Below are positions 1 to 11,479 of a DNA stretch of 64,000 nt, in pieces. The position numbers and the translations under genes are program-made. Origin of the DNA: Euptelea pleiosperma (Eukaryota > Streptophyta > Magnoliopsida > Ranunculales > Eupteleaceae); contig CM068546.1 of NCBI GenBank assembly GCA_035048495.1, forward strand, positions 10,404,435 to 10,468,434, read 5' to 3'. The notes under the pieces were generated by a model. That model made no database searches. It was given only the letters and a program-made list of their open reading frames with translations, and was not told where the DNA came from. Position 1 is the first letter of the stretch. The number at the start of each line of letters is the position of its first letter.

Positions 1-378
1 GGTTGGGTCGGTTGGTCGATTTCTTAATTTTTTTTACTGGTTGAAAATATTGTTAAATTTTATCATATTAAAATAATTTATCGATCAATACAATAGCCGT
101 TGTGCTAACCATTAAATAATATCATAACTTCATTTCCAAAGCTCGTGAAAGAAAACATGATATTTTCATAATAACGAAAAAGTTCATTGACTCAAATACA
201 TGATAAAAGTCGCTAAAGAAATAAAAACAATCGTTAAAGAAAAACACGATATTTTCACTATCAACCGATTGCATAAAATGCCAAAATGTAGTTTCAATGA
301 CATTTTGTAAGATCACACTAAGATTGTAGTTACTAAGGACAAACATCCATGGGTTGCTACATTTGCCAAAATGTAGTG

Positions 379-442
<64 letters not shown>

Positions 443-660
443 AATGGATGAAGGAGGAGCGTCTTTGAGCCAAAATCACCATGCTGCGTCAATAGGCGGG
501 AGCCAAGGTTGTGGTTGAAATAGGCATAGAAATTTGATTAAGAAATTGGTCCATGGAGATTGGAGGAGGACGCATTTGTTCAGAACGATTGGCACGTGAT
601 ATTGAGAACAAATGTACCAAAGCCAAACGTAGCCTCGTTCAGAAAGGTCAGGAATTGCAA
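1..660. other. AT-rich flank without a recognisable gene
   Basis: Low-complexity AT-rich DNA. The short open frames here show no known domain and are not supported by splice or codon features. The only clear structure is the AT microsatellite listed separately. Confidence 0.5.
382..439. repeat. (AT)n microsatellite
   Basis: An uninterrupted run of about 29 AT dinucleotides, visible directly. It is likely to vary in length between individuals. Confidence 0.95.
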
Positions 661-697
661 AATCTATTGAAAGGAACCAATCATTATCGTGCATTGG

Positions 698-1081
698 CTA
701 GTAATGGAGAATGAGAGTGTGTTCATAAAAGGCATCTGGATCTGGAGGATCAGGAGGTGGAGTTTCTTCGAATTCGTTGTCAGGGTTAACAACATTTGGT
801 TGCTCTTGTTCGTGCATGAACAATAGGGGAAGGCTGGGAAGACTATTGTTTTCTTCAATGTTGTCTTCGTCAAAGGAGTTGTGGACTTGTATCTCAGGGT
901 TGGGAGTGAGAGATATGGATTTGAGGAAGGAAGAGATAGGATTGGGTTCATCTATGGGGAGAATGTCTGGTGTGAGTCGGGATGATGCCAATAGGTATTG
1001 GTCTGGAGGGTCAAACATTTGTGTTATATATATACTAGTGGGTGCCCATTTGCCAAAATCAGGTGTGCGGCGAAGATCCAA
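698..1081 (-). other. Unrecognised proline- and acid-rich open frame
   Basis: A minus-strand frame of 127 codons, rich in Pro, Asp, Glu and Ser. I recognise no domain. Its first ~15 codons lie in the neighbouring Helitron-like DNA (which begins at about 1035), so the annotated ATG is probably not original; an internal Met near 1019 is an alternative. A second open frame of 72 codons follows on the same strand at 476-694. This could be a captured gene fragment, an old exon or chance. No promoter or splice evidence supports expression. Confidence 0.2.
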
Positions 1082-2088
1082 CGTCCATTTGGGGGAGGAT
1101 TAGATCTCGACTCTTCTTTGTTGATGCTTATAAAAGGAGTTATAAGTAGGGAGACAACCAATGTGTTTTGTTATATAGAATAGTAAATGGCCCATGCCCA
1201 CGGCACTCGCCGACAAAAACGTTTGCAAAAATTGGGTGCCTTCGGCACTCAAATAGTATAACGGACTGGGGCGTTACCATTTTTTCCATTATAAATGGCT
1301 GTTATAACGGATTGTAACGCACAGAGGGAGAAATGGAAAAATAACAGAAATAACAAAAAATAACAGTGTTGCAATTTAAATTTTGAATAAATTGATGTCA
1401 AATGAGGCGGATTGAGTGGTTGAAATCTAACCGTCCACATTAGATCGATGGATTTGATCTCAACCACTCCTTATTTAACCGTCCACATTAGATGGATGGA
1501 TAAGATAAGAGAATACAACTGAGTTGTCTTGATATATGCGTGGGTGGCTCGTGCCCACGGCACTTTCCGACAAAGTGTTTGTCAAAATCGGGTGGGAGTT
1601 AATCTCAGCCATCAATATGAAGCATAATGGATCTCAGCCACTCATTATTGAAGCCATATAAGATAAGAGGGGTATAAGAAAATCATTACATTTCCGTTAA
1701 ATTCTATTTTTTTTTTAAATTTTAAATTTTCAAATTTCAAATTTTGAATTTCAGCACCCATTTTTTCCGTTAAAATCATTAAAATCCATTTTTTTCATTT
1801 TTGCCCCTGGCGTTTCAATCCGTTTTAACGTTAACACCCCTCTCGAGGTATAAAAAGTGGGGCTCGTGAGCCTAACCCTTGGACTATATATAAATCCAAC
1901 CCATTCCTTATGGATCTCATTCCTTATATGTAGGTAAATAGTAGGTGACCCGTACCCACGGCACTCATCAACAAAGTGTTTGTCAAAATTGGGTGTGAGT
2001 GGCTGAGATCCACTGTCCATTTGGTGTGATAAGATCTTGGCCATCCTTTATGAAGCCGGATAAGAGGGGGAGACAAATATATATATAG
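1035..2088 (-). mobile_element. Helitron-like cluster, copy 1
   Basis: At least three related modules each carry a 'cccacggcac' block followed by a 'caaaatcgggtg'-type block. Read on the minus strand, the first module ends in CTAG at 1035-1038 and starts with a TC-type 5' end at 1179 (TCTATATAACAAAACA), as plant Helitrons do. Other modules start near 1184, 1543 and 1945. No Rep/helicase gene is present, so the cluster is non-autonomous. A close copy in the same orientation lies at 11480-12564. The Helitron call rests on terminal motifs only; the internal module boundaries are uncertain. Confidence 0.5.
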
Positions 2089-2361
2089 TTTGTAAGTCGG
2101 GCTCGGGTTGGACCAAGCCTCAACCCTAACCCAACCCGATTTGATTGGGCCAAAAATCCGGCGCAAGCCCAACCCAAGTTCTAAAAGGGCTAACCCAACC
2201 CAATCCTAATGTCGGGTTCAACCCGTCGGGCTCGGGTTGAGCTTTCCCAAGTTGCTGCCCTAGTTTTAACGGCCATTAAAACGGAAAAAACGGTAATGCT
2301 GCCAGTCCATTATACTGTTATAACGGGGTCTTTTAATCCTTAATTTGAACAACAATTTTTA
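2089..2361. other. Interspersed repeat-like DNA with 'cgggctcgggtt' motifs
   Basis: Contains repeated 'gggctcgggttg' and 'caacccgac' blocks near 2097-2130 and 2210-2245, in partly inverted arrangement. This is typical of a small degraded element. No gene is seen. Confidence 0.3.
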
Positions 2362-2753
2362 GAGTCTGTCTAGAGCTACACCCATTTTTTACATCCAATT
2401 CTTACACCCAATGGTGGGCCCCACATGGAAATCATGTTGGACAATCCAACCATAGATTGAGTTTTTTGTCATGAAGATCATCATCACCAAAAATCAGTTC
2501 ATTTCGACAGTGCTAACCATATAAAAAATTGTCCCAAAATAATGATTTAATTGGTTGGTCTCGATTTTTCAAATTAAAGTCATATTTTCATGAGGTTTAG
2601 GAACATTAAAATGTCCTGATTTTTTGTGAGGAAGGTAACCATAGTATGAAAAACTCATTGTGCGGTTGGATTGTCCAACATGATCTCCATGGGGGCTCCA
2701 CTACCGGGTGTAAGAACTAGATGTAAGAAATCGGTGTAGCTCTAGACGGACTC
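2362..2753. mobile_element. hAT-type MITE (family A), copy 1
   Basis: A 392-base element with terminal inverted repeats of about 48 bases, opening 'gagtctgtctagagctacac' and closing with its near-perfect reverse complement. It is flanked by 'aattttta' and 'aatttttt', a 7/8 match expected from an aged 8-base hAT target duplication. It has no coding capacity. The second copy at 10659-11052 has a perfect duplication and confirms the boundaries. Confidence 0.85.
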
Positions 2754-2807
2754 AATTTTTTAACCACAATAAGTTTTGGAACTCTTTTTATAGAGAAACT
2801 TCATGGA

Positions 2808-3175
2808 CTGCCAGTATGATCACCCCGACGACCACCACAATATGAGCCACGTGGCAATTTATAAGGTGCTGACCGTATGGATGCTTGGCCAATCCTTAGA
2901 CGGGTCTACAATCCAAAAATCAGCATGATTAGTGATTTCAAACCTTTGGATCCTAATACCCGAATAATGGTCAATAATGCTCAAATTCCTACTGTCAAAA
3001 TCAACCCATGAAAATGTCTCCAATTCAACGCTTAGAAATTACTGATCAGGTTGATTTTTATTTACAATACTTAGGGATTCGCTAAACATCTATACGGTCA
3101 GCGGTCTCTAATAATGTGCCACGTGGCTCATATTGCGGGAGGTCATCGTGGGCGGTCAGCGAAGTTTTACTCCTT
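2808..3175. mobile_element. Fold-back MITE with CACGTG-bearing arms, copy 1
   Basis: Inverted arms: 'aatatgagccacgtggc' near 2840 and 'gccacgtggctcatattg' near 3120. The inner arm blocks are 'gaccgtatggatg' and 'catctatacggtc', and the interior has 'aatcagcatgattagtgatt'-like blocks in both orientations. Each arm holds a CACGTG core, the G-box of plant bZIP/bHLH factors. Related copies occur between 11.3 and 15.3 kb. This copy sits just upstream of RPS8. Exact ends are not fixed. Confidence 0.65.
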
Positions 3176-3345
3176 TTTATACAAGCAGGAGTATATTCTG
3201 GACCGTCGGATCAGAAAACCTGACCTTAGCCCTAATATATTAGGGTTAGGATTCGGGTTTTACCGCAAAAGGAGCGTTCTGTGTCGTTGAGAGAGGAGAG
3301 GGGAGGACAGGAGGGGAGAGGCGCTGAGAGTCAGATCCAGGAACG
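3176..3345 (+). promoter_or_regulatory. RPS8 proximal promoter and 5' leader
   Basis: Immediately upstream of the RPS8 start. It holds 'ttagggtt' at 3240-3247, the reverse complement of the telo-box (AACCCTAA) common in promoters of plant ribosomal-protein genes. A forward telo-box AAACCCTAA lies at 3355-3363, inside intron 1. The purine-rich leader (gagagaggagaggggagg) follows. The transcription start is not determined. Confidence 0.6.
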
Positions 3346-6300
3346 ATGGGTAAGAAACCCTAATCTCTCTCTCTTCAAACCTGCAACTCTCACTTGTTCT
3401 CATGGCTTTGTTTCTCTTGTATTCGCAGGTATCTCACGAGATTCCATGCACAAGAGGCGCGCAACTGGAGGAAAGAAGAAAGCTTGGAGGAAGAAGAGAA
3501 AGTAAGCTCTCCTCCTTCCACTAGTTGAGAGGTACTGATTAGCAAACGTATATGTATCATCTTTCCTTTATTTGTTGGTTTTGATTGAAAAGGTACGAGC
3601 TTGGTCGCCAGCCTGCAAACACCAAGCTCTCGAGCAATAAGACGGTGAGGAGAGTCCGTGTGAGAGGAGGTAACGTGAAATGGAGAGCCCTCAGATTGGA
3701 CACCGGGAATTTCTCGTGGGGTAGTGAGGCCGTCACCCGTAAGACTCGCCTTCTTGATGTGGTTTACAACGCTTCCAACAATGAGCTCGTCCGGACACAG
3801 ACCTTGGTGAAGAGCGCAATTGTTCAGGTCGATGCCGCGCCTTTCAAGCAATGGTACCTTCAGCATTACGGCGTTGATATCGGGAGGAAGAAGAAGGCAG
3901 CTGCTAAGAAGGAAACTACAGAGGTATATCGTCGTTACATTCTTTGTTGTCTGTTCAGTTCGCGATATTTTATCTCTGTTAATTGTGCACGAGTCCATGA
4001 AATAGGTTCAAAGCTCAGATCTTGCATATTAGGGTTTGTTATTTGATATGCTTTAATGGTAGTTTATTGTAATATGATAAGATTAGAAAGTTGTTTAATT
4101 GTAGTAGGACAGTTTTCATCCACGTCTTTGAGTAGATTTAGGGAAGCTTTTTAAGGCAGAGAGAGTTCCTGTAGGTTTTCGGTTAAGGTTGAATTAGGCA
4201 TTTGCTTATTTTGGGTGAGATATCTGAATTGCTTTGTTTGAGGGATAATTCTTCTTCATTTTGATAGTGTGATGTCATGAATTGGTATTCTTATTGCCTT
4301 CGACTGGGCCTTTTGAGATTCACCTATTGATTGATTCTTTTGGAAGTAAATCTTGAATAGTAAGAGGTTCATCCTCGTGTCGTTCTTAGAGGGTACAAGG
4401 GTTCTCCTCATGCCATTGGCTGAGTAGTCACACCTTCTGTCACTGCTGCTTTTATTGTGTAACAAATGAATTCATGGTAAAAACCTAACACTGTCAATTA
4501 TTCAGTTTTAATTCTCACAATCAGATGTGGACGGGTGCTGTGTTTACTTAGACATCGTTGATAGCAACAGTCCCCTCAGCTAACCATCAATTCCACTACG
4601 CTGAAGGGCGTTTAATTATGACCGTGAACTACGTAAAATTGAAATATTTTGGATTTAGTTTTGTTGTCACTGTGCCCTAACGCTTCTTCACCATGTTGGT
4701 AGATCTACATTGGTTCCTATACAAGATTTTCAACCTCTGGGTTGCCATTACAAGTGTTGGACTATGTTTTTCCTTCTCCAATTTGTTATTATTTTCGAGT
4801 TGGATTAGTGGACATGGAATTTTAGTTGTGATTGTTGATGCCACTGTCCATTGTCTCCAGTATTTCGTTTGCTTTCCGATGACCTTGTTTTGATCTCCAA
4901 TCTTGTCGGTAAAAGTCACTTAGGATCAAACCTTACGGTTGGGGTTTTCATAAAACCATGACCATTTTTGTCTCGAGGTTGAAGACAACACCGATTTTGG
5001 GCTTTAGAACATTAAAATTTGGTCCAACTTAAAATATTATAGTTCTTTTAATTATCAAATAAATATATTGTAATTTTTGTATTCAGAAGAAGAATCTGTT
5101 TGTGTTTGTTTAATTGCGACTAAAACGTGAGTGGAGAATGTCCACTTGGATTTTCTGGTTCTTCCTTCTTTTTAAATGTAACAACTTGTAAGGTTTTCTG
5201 AAATATATCACTGGCTACATAATTGTACCACCCGATGCCTGGTATGTTACGACACACTATCGTATGGTGCATAACGCCCAAAATCTAGGAGGATTACTGA
5301 ATTTGGTTGAGAATATTTTTTGATACCAAAAGGGCCATGCGATCTCATTGGTAGTTCATTGGATTGGAGCAAGAGAAGATTAATTGCAGAAATCTTTTAA
5401 GGGTGCATTTACACGATGTTTTAAATAAAAAAGATTAAGAAAGTAATCAAGGGTAGTTTTAAAAAATGGCGGTTGGGCCTTTAAGTGACATGGCGCACTC
5501 TAGACGGGGTCCTTTGCAAGAATGCATGAGACGCTGATGCAGAATCCAAGTCATTTGATGGGGTTGGATTCTCTCAAGCAGGGGGAATTGTTTGAGCCTA
5601 AAGTCATGAGTCCCAGAGAAGCCTACGAATCCTTGCAAAGCCTAGATTCAGCATAAGCGTGGACCCCACGAGGAGAATTTATTAGGATTTGTTATTTGAT
5701 ATACTATCTTGGTACTCTGTTGTAATAGGATAAGATTATCAACTGTAGTAGGAGAGCTAGAAATCATGTGTTTTACTTTTGAGTTGATTTAGGAAAGCTT
5801 TGTTTGCTAGTTGGAATTAGTTATATGGGAGGTTTAAGTTTGGATACAGAGTTGTTTATTTTGGGTGAGATATCCCCAAATTTCTTGGTGTGATGCCTTG
5901 CTTGAGGAGGGATTAATCTTCCTTTTGATAATTTGGTGTCATCATTCTTTTGTTAGTGGTGTGATTCTGTCGCCTTCATGTGCGTGCAGTCTGCTTCGCT
6001 TTAGAATTGGCTCGTCGTTCCACATTAAACACATTTTCCACAAGAATTGGTGTATCCTGGGAAATGCATTTCAAAAACAGGTAGCATTTGGTTTCCTAAA
6101 ACATGGAAAATCTCTTGGAACTCTTGGGGGAAATGTTCACGAAGCGCTTGGAAAATGCATTTCTCAATGGAATTTGGCATTCTAGTGTGTTTCCCTTTAA
6201 GATTCCTCTCCCATGTCCTCATTCCTTGATGTTTCAATTTTTGAAATATGTTTCTCAATTCGTGGTTTAGGTAAAAAATTTGGGGGTTATTTTGTTTCTT

Positions 6301-9300
6301 GCTTGCATTGTTTGTCGCACCTGTTTCCTTTATGGCAACTACACTAAAAATGAAGATCTCATTGTATAGTTTTTGCTCCATGCTTTGGCTATGTTGCATT
6401 AATATTGGTACGGGTCAACTTATCAAAGAAAAAAAATATTGGTGTGAGACTCAGTGTCCGACATGGGTCTGGAGAGTCTGATCAGAGAACCCTGAAACAG
6501 AGGAGTCATGGACTTTGCAGTGTAGTAGTAAGGATAATAAAGGGTTATGCAACGGGATATGTTATGATCTGTATGATACACTTATAAACGAGAGAAAGTA
6601 ATGTTATATTTGCTACACAAAATTTCAATGGGAAAGTGTAGAATTATAATGTGGTAAATATTGATTAATATCTTGCAAGGAAAGGAAACAAAAAGAAATA
6701 CGAATGTGTTGTGCCAAAATCATCGAGTGTCCGAATCTGACACATATTTAACACGTGTACTTTACTTGTTTTGAAGAATCCATACAACATAGCTCATCAG
6801 CATGGGGGTAAATTACCCACTCAGTTAGTTGCTTTGAGAATCTATCAGCAAAATACTGAAAGCAAGGACTTGCATGGGTAAATTACCCACTCAGTTGTGT
6901 CACTTTTAGATCTATCAGCAAAATACCGAAAGCAAGGACTTGCATGGATATTGACTATTTCCGAGAAGATGAACTTCACTGGTGGCATTGAATTTCTCAT
7001 TCTTGAGGACATCTATAATATTGTCTATGTCTATATAAGGTCCTTTTCCTTTTCTTCAACTCCATTTCCCATTGCATTGTAACCATTCCTTATTCATTAG
7101 GGATTGCCAGGAAACTATTAATTCATATGGAGTATAAGTTTGGAAATGGATTATGAATAGTTTTGAAGATCTTAAAGTTGCAAATTTTAAGGTGAGGAAA
7201 TGGTGAGACCATGGTTTAAAAAGGCGGAAGAGGCATACGCCTCGAGGCGTGGTAAAAAAGAGCCTCGAGGTACCAAACTGAGGCTTAAGCCGCCGCAGTT
7301 AGGCAGTAAATCCCTAAATCGTGGGGCTATTTTTTATTTTTTTTCTTATTTATGTTTTTTTTTCAAAATACCCCCTCCTAGTACTCTTCTATGCTAAATA
7401 CAACCAACAAGGTCCATATTGGGTTATCCAAAACTTTCTTTTTTTGGGTGAAATCCTAAATATACTCTTTGAACCCTAGTTTTTTCCATTTTAGAGAAAT
7501 CCTCCTAGAGAGCTCAAATCTTATTGGAATCACAATCTGTCACTACCCACGGTTTTCTTGTGAGGAACCTCACAAAACTCAAGCAAGAAATTAAAGCATT
7601 GGCGAATTTTTTAGGTATGTGACCATATTTTGGATTTTTGCCTTACTTTTCATAAATACATGTAAAATTTTATTATTTTTCATTTTTTAATTGTTTGTAT
7701 TTGTTTTTTTTTTTTTGTAATATGATTGAAGAAACTTTTTTTTTTCAAGCATTCCAGACAGTGTCGCTCCTAAAGTAAAAGATATAGCCTCAATTACTTT
7801 TATGCTTATTTAAGTTATTTTTTTCACATGAAATGTTATTTCTGATTTTTGTAGAATGAATTATATTTTTTTTAGCATTTTTTAAGCAATTTGTTTTTAA
7901 AAAAATTGAGGCTTAAATGAGGCTTACGCCTCGGGGTACCGCCTTGAGGCTACGCCTCTCCGTTTTTTAGACAAAACGCCTCAGTTCCCGAACTAGCCTT
8001 TTTAAACTTTGGGTGAGACAACGAGGTTTTAGGAAAATGATTGATCAAGGTGTATGATAATTACTTACACTCACCCTATCAGGGATTAACGGTAAATCAC
8101 TGTTTTATGAAGAGCCGGGGGAGTGAGTGAGCCGCCTCGGTTGCCTTCAGGAGTTTCATATTCCATCTGCGGGGCCGGATGCTTGTATTTAGAGAGTGAG
8201 TTCGAAGGAGAATTTTCTGTTTAACCGTTTTATGCCATTCTGATGGGTTTTAGAGGGGATAGGTTCCCAAGTAAGTCTGTTCAGGGAAACTCAGTACCCT
8301 TAAGAGTAGACACGTTGAATTGGTCCATAGTCTTGGGTAAGATTCATATGATTTTATCTGTGGGTCTGCCTCATCAGCTGCTGCTAGATGCCCATCACGA
8401 ACAGATGCATAATGTGTAAACTTGACAGGGAGAAACTCAATTGATCTCTTTATACATTTCTTTCTGCTAGGGAGATGTAGAATTTTTTCCTGCTCTTGTT
8501 TGGTTTAAGTGGATGACTGAAAATGAAAGCGTGGATAATTTTGTTTTGGTGAAATGGACTCTTTGGTGTCAAAGACTAAGACATTCTAAAGGAGAATACC
8601 AAAGCTTAGGAATTTATAAATAGTCGAGATTCTATTTTTCAAGACAGCAATGCTGTTAGTCCCTAGTGGGCTCTGGTGTACATTAATGTCCTTGTCTTAG
8701 GGAACTTCCTCCCGTAAATTCTTAATTTATTATAATACATATTTGTTGGTTATAAAAAAAGTTCAAAAATTATTTTGTGAATATTGGAAATGTTTCGTGC
8801 TGGTCCACGTGGAGATGGAAATATTTCAGTATATTTCATGGAAGTATGTCGAAATTTAATACCATTCTTATTTTATGCACTTCTATAGGATTTTGATGAG
8901 AAAAATCATTTCTAGCGAGCAATGGTATGCTTTCCCTGTGAATTGTGCTAGTTGGAGAGAGGTTGTGCATGCCGCCTCTCATATTGCCTATCGCACACTG
9001 TCAGACTTCATAGGTTTTTGTGGCCTTATCTTTTTGGTTCTTCCCAGTGTATGTCAGTGGAAAACTCATCACGAGTCTTTATTTTAGCAAGTGAAAGACT
9101 TTTAATTGCCAATTTCCTATCTAATAGGGGCAGGAGGGAGATGCTATTGCAGAGGAAACCAAGAAGAGCAACCATGTTCTCAGGAAACTTGAGAAGCGTC
9201 AGCAGGATCATAAACTTGACTCCCACATTGAAGAACAGTTTGGTGGAGGTAGGTTGTTGGCCTGCATCTCTTCTCGCCCTGGTCAATGCGGTAGAGCCGA

Positions 9301-9483
9301 CGGGTAAGTTAACAAAGCAAGAGTCTGTTCTTTCTATATCTTCGTTTGAGTTATTCATTATTGCTCATTTGTTTGCTATTCAACTTTATTAACAGGTATA
9401 TCTTGGAGGGAAAAGAGCTTGAGTTTTATATGAAGAAGCTCCAGAGGAAGAAGGGTAAAAGTGGTGCCGGTGCTACTGCTTAG
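3346..9483 (+). CDS. RPS8: 40S ribosomal protein eS8 (RPS8)
   Basis: A component of the small subunit of cytosolic ribosomes. Five coding exons: 3346-3349, 3429-3501, 3593-3923, 9134-9303 and 9396-9483 (stop TAG 9481-9483), all with GT-AG introns and closing phases, giving 221 residues; plant eS8 is about 220. The protein opens [19 protein letters not shown], the basic eS8 N-terminus, contains [20 protein letters not shown], and ends in a basic [16 protein letters not shown] tail. Exon 1 contributes only ATGG before the first intron, so the reading depends on correct splicing of intron 1. Intron 3 is unusually long (5.2 kb) and contains a hAT derivative. Telo-boxes in the promoter and intron 1 fit co-regulation with other ribosomal genes. 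No disabling change is seen. Confidence 0.97.
6801..6944 (+). repeat. Two-unit tandem duplication (~72 bp)
   Basis: Two adjacent units each contain 'gggtaaattacccactcagtt', 'tctatcagcaaaatac' and 'gaaagcaaggacttgcatgg'. They differ mainly in the middle (agttgctttgaga against gtgtcacttttaga). Non-coding, within RPS8 intron 3. Confidence 0.85.
7210..8011 (+). mobile_element. Non-autonomous hAT element (family C) in RPS8 intron 3
   Basis: An 802-base element starting 'catggtttaaaaaggc' and ending 'gcctttttaaactttg', flanked by the perfect 8-base direct repeat 'ggtgagac' (7202-7209 and 8012-8019), the hAT signature. Subterminal GC-rich fold-back blocks built from 'gcctcgaggc' occupy both ends. 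Its interior (about 7500-7690) matches, on the opposite strand, DNA near 20440-20600 next to the hAT transposase relic in SEC intron 1. It is thus a deletion derivative of that family. It has no transposase. Confidence 0.85.
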
Positions 9484-10658
9484 CCAAATCTTTCCCAGGT
9501 TTTTTGTTCTGTTCCTTTGGATTTAGATGTTTTTGTGTCTTCTTCTGTCTAGGAGGGTAATGTGGTTGATATCCAACTGAGATAAAGATTGTCAAAATTT
9601 TGCTTATGCATTTTTAGCCATTAGAACATTTCAGTTTCTCATCTAAATGTGAGTTTTAAGCTCTTAACTTAATCTTGTTCAGTGAAGGTTTATCTTAAAG
9701 GCAAAATCATTGGCAAAGGAATATAAATATTGAGAACTTTACTTTTAGGGTGGCCGAAGCCTTGTCCATGGACAAGGAAAACCTCTTTCCCATTTTTTTT
9801 TCTTCTTCTTGCAAAGCGTTCTTATCCATGTAAACACCGGAAAAATGTGAGTGTATGCCTGGATAAGCAAATTCCTCTGCAGGCAAACATACCCTAGTTA
9901 GTTTATTTTGTTTAAATCAGATATGATGGGCAGGGAAGGTATATAGGTTATCAAGTTTATTTCTAAACTTGGATGAATTAGAATCTATAAAAGCTATGTC
10001 AAGAAAAGATGCTTAGCTTTGTTAAGATACAGCTTCCTATGGGTCTGATCTATCATTGGGTGATTTTCACCTTTCACCCATTAGATATGTGCACATATTT
10101 GGCACCCACCCAAATCTGACAGCTGGAAACAGCAATCAGGTTGATTTTTCATGTAGGTCCACCAAAGGTTCACCAAGTGGTGGACCAAATACTTCTGGGT
10201 TTAGTAAGCCCGAAAGAATTGAGTAACATGGTATTTGGAAGTACCATGGTTGTAGGTCCCACCTGTTATTGGGTATTTTGCCATTAATTGTGTGTTTTTT
10301 TTTTAAATCTAAATACAACTGCTAGAAAACACCAATTAGAGAAAGGTAATTGACTGCCTCGTGGTTACATGTTTCCATTGGTGGGACAGGTCATCTTATA
10401 TTGTGAAGCGTTCTTATCCATGTAAGAGCGCTGATGAGATACCCAATGTTCAGGATATACTTGAATCCATTGTTGCCCTGCCATAAGATTTGGGCCTTGA
10501 ACAATCCCCTATATCTTTTGATAAGATCAATTGCGATGTTTTTACTCTTTATCTCCTAGTAGTATCACTACATTGGATCTTTCCTGAAACATTACCTCCA
10601 ATCAGATCTTTATTGTCTAAGTGAACCAGGAACATACTGTTGGGATGTGATTCAGTAA
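9484..10658 (+). other. RPS8 3' region and intergenic DNA
   Basis: The first few hundred bases after the stop are T-rich and probably include the RPS8 3' untranslated region; no single poly(A) signal stands out. A 21-base block 'agcgttcttatccatgtaa' occurs twice (near 9816 and 10408), possibly a duplication footprint. No gene seen. Confidence 0.4.
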
Positions 10659-11052
10659 GAGTCCGTCTAGAGCTACACCCATTTCTTACATCCACTTCTT
10701 ACACCGGAGGTTGGGGCCCGCATGGAGATCATGTTAGACGATCCAACCATACATTGAGTTGTCCTTGACATGATGATCATCGTTGCTAAAAAATCAGTTC
10801 ACTTCAAAATTGCTAACTATATAAAAAATTGACCAAAAATAATGGTTTAATTGGATGGTTTTGATTTTTTAAATGAAAGTCATAATTTTATGAAGTTAGG
10901 AATGTTGAAATGCCCTGATTTTAAGTGAGGATGGTAACCAGAGTATGAAAAACTCACTGTGCAGTTGGATTGTCCAACGTGATCTCCATGTGAGCCCCAC
11001 CACTGGGTGTAAGAAGTGGATGTAAGAAATGGGTGTAGCTCTAGAGGGACTC
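10659..11052. mobile_element. hAT-type MITE (family A), copy 2
   Basis: A 394-base element with inverted termini 'gagtccgtctagagctacac' and 'gtgtagctctagagggactc', and a perfect 8-base duplication 'ttcagtaa' at 10651-10658 and 11053-11060. Same orientation and interior as the copy at 2362-2753. Non-coding. Confidence 0.92.
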
Positions 11053-11317
11053 TTCAGTAATTAAACCTTCTTGAATCCATTTATGTTCTTTCATTCTAAG
11101 TAACCCCTTGAAGTACTTGATTGTTTTTATCCTGAAAATAATGCAAAATGTGCAAAAGTTAATTTGGCATCCAAGCATCCCCTAAAAGTTGTATTCCTCA
11201 CGGCGCTAACCATTGGTCCAAGGATGCCATGGATTGAAGTCCAAGGATTAAACATTTTCTCCCCGTGGACTAGCAAATATTTTCTTTGGAGATAGATTCC
11301 GTCAACAGTAAATAGGT

Positions 11318-11400
11318 CGCAATATGAGCCAGTTGGCACTCTTAGAGGACTTGACTGTATGGTCAGTCCTCTAAGACTGTGCCATGTGGCTCATATTGCA
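11318..11400. repeat. Near-perfect hairpin, deletion derivative of the fold-back MITE
   Basis: Left arm 'gcaatatgagccagttggca' continues through 'cttagaggactt'; right arm 'gtcctctaag' continues through 'tgccatgtggctcatattgc'. The loop is only a few bases near 'gactgtatgg'. The arms match the outer ends of the larger fold-back elements, so the interior has been lost. If transcribed it would fold into a stem of about 35 pairs. Confidence 0.8.
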
Positions 11401-11439
11401 CCCTGTCATCAAAGTTTTAGTCTTTTTGATGGCCTTTCA

Positions 11440-11455
11440 CCCCCCCCCCCCCCCC
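11440..11455. repeat. Poly-C tract
   Basis: A run of 16 C residues, visible directly. Length in the assembly may be unreliable. Confidence 0.9.
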
Positions 11456-11479
11456 TCCAAAACACCACGTGGGCTACTC

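Larger units (their letters stand above)
3924..9133 (+). other. RPS8 intron 3 (5.2 kb)
   Basis: Donor gtatat after 'acagag', acceptor 'ggggcag' before 'gagggagatgc'. Apart from the tandem repeat at 6801-6944 and the hAT derivative at 7210-8011, I see only non-coding DNA. The many short open frames have no recognisable domain. A poly-A-like tail after 'cttatcaaag' near 6420 may be an old LINE end, but that is weak. Confidence 0.85.

Noticed and set aside
5865..6399. Overlapping open frames on both strands in RPS8 intron 3
   Set aside because: Intronic, no recognisable domain, and overlapping frames on opposite strands with ordinary composition.
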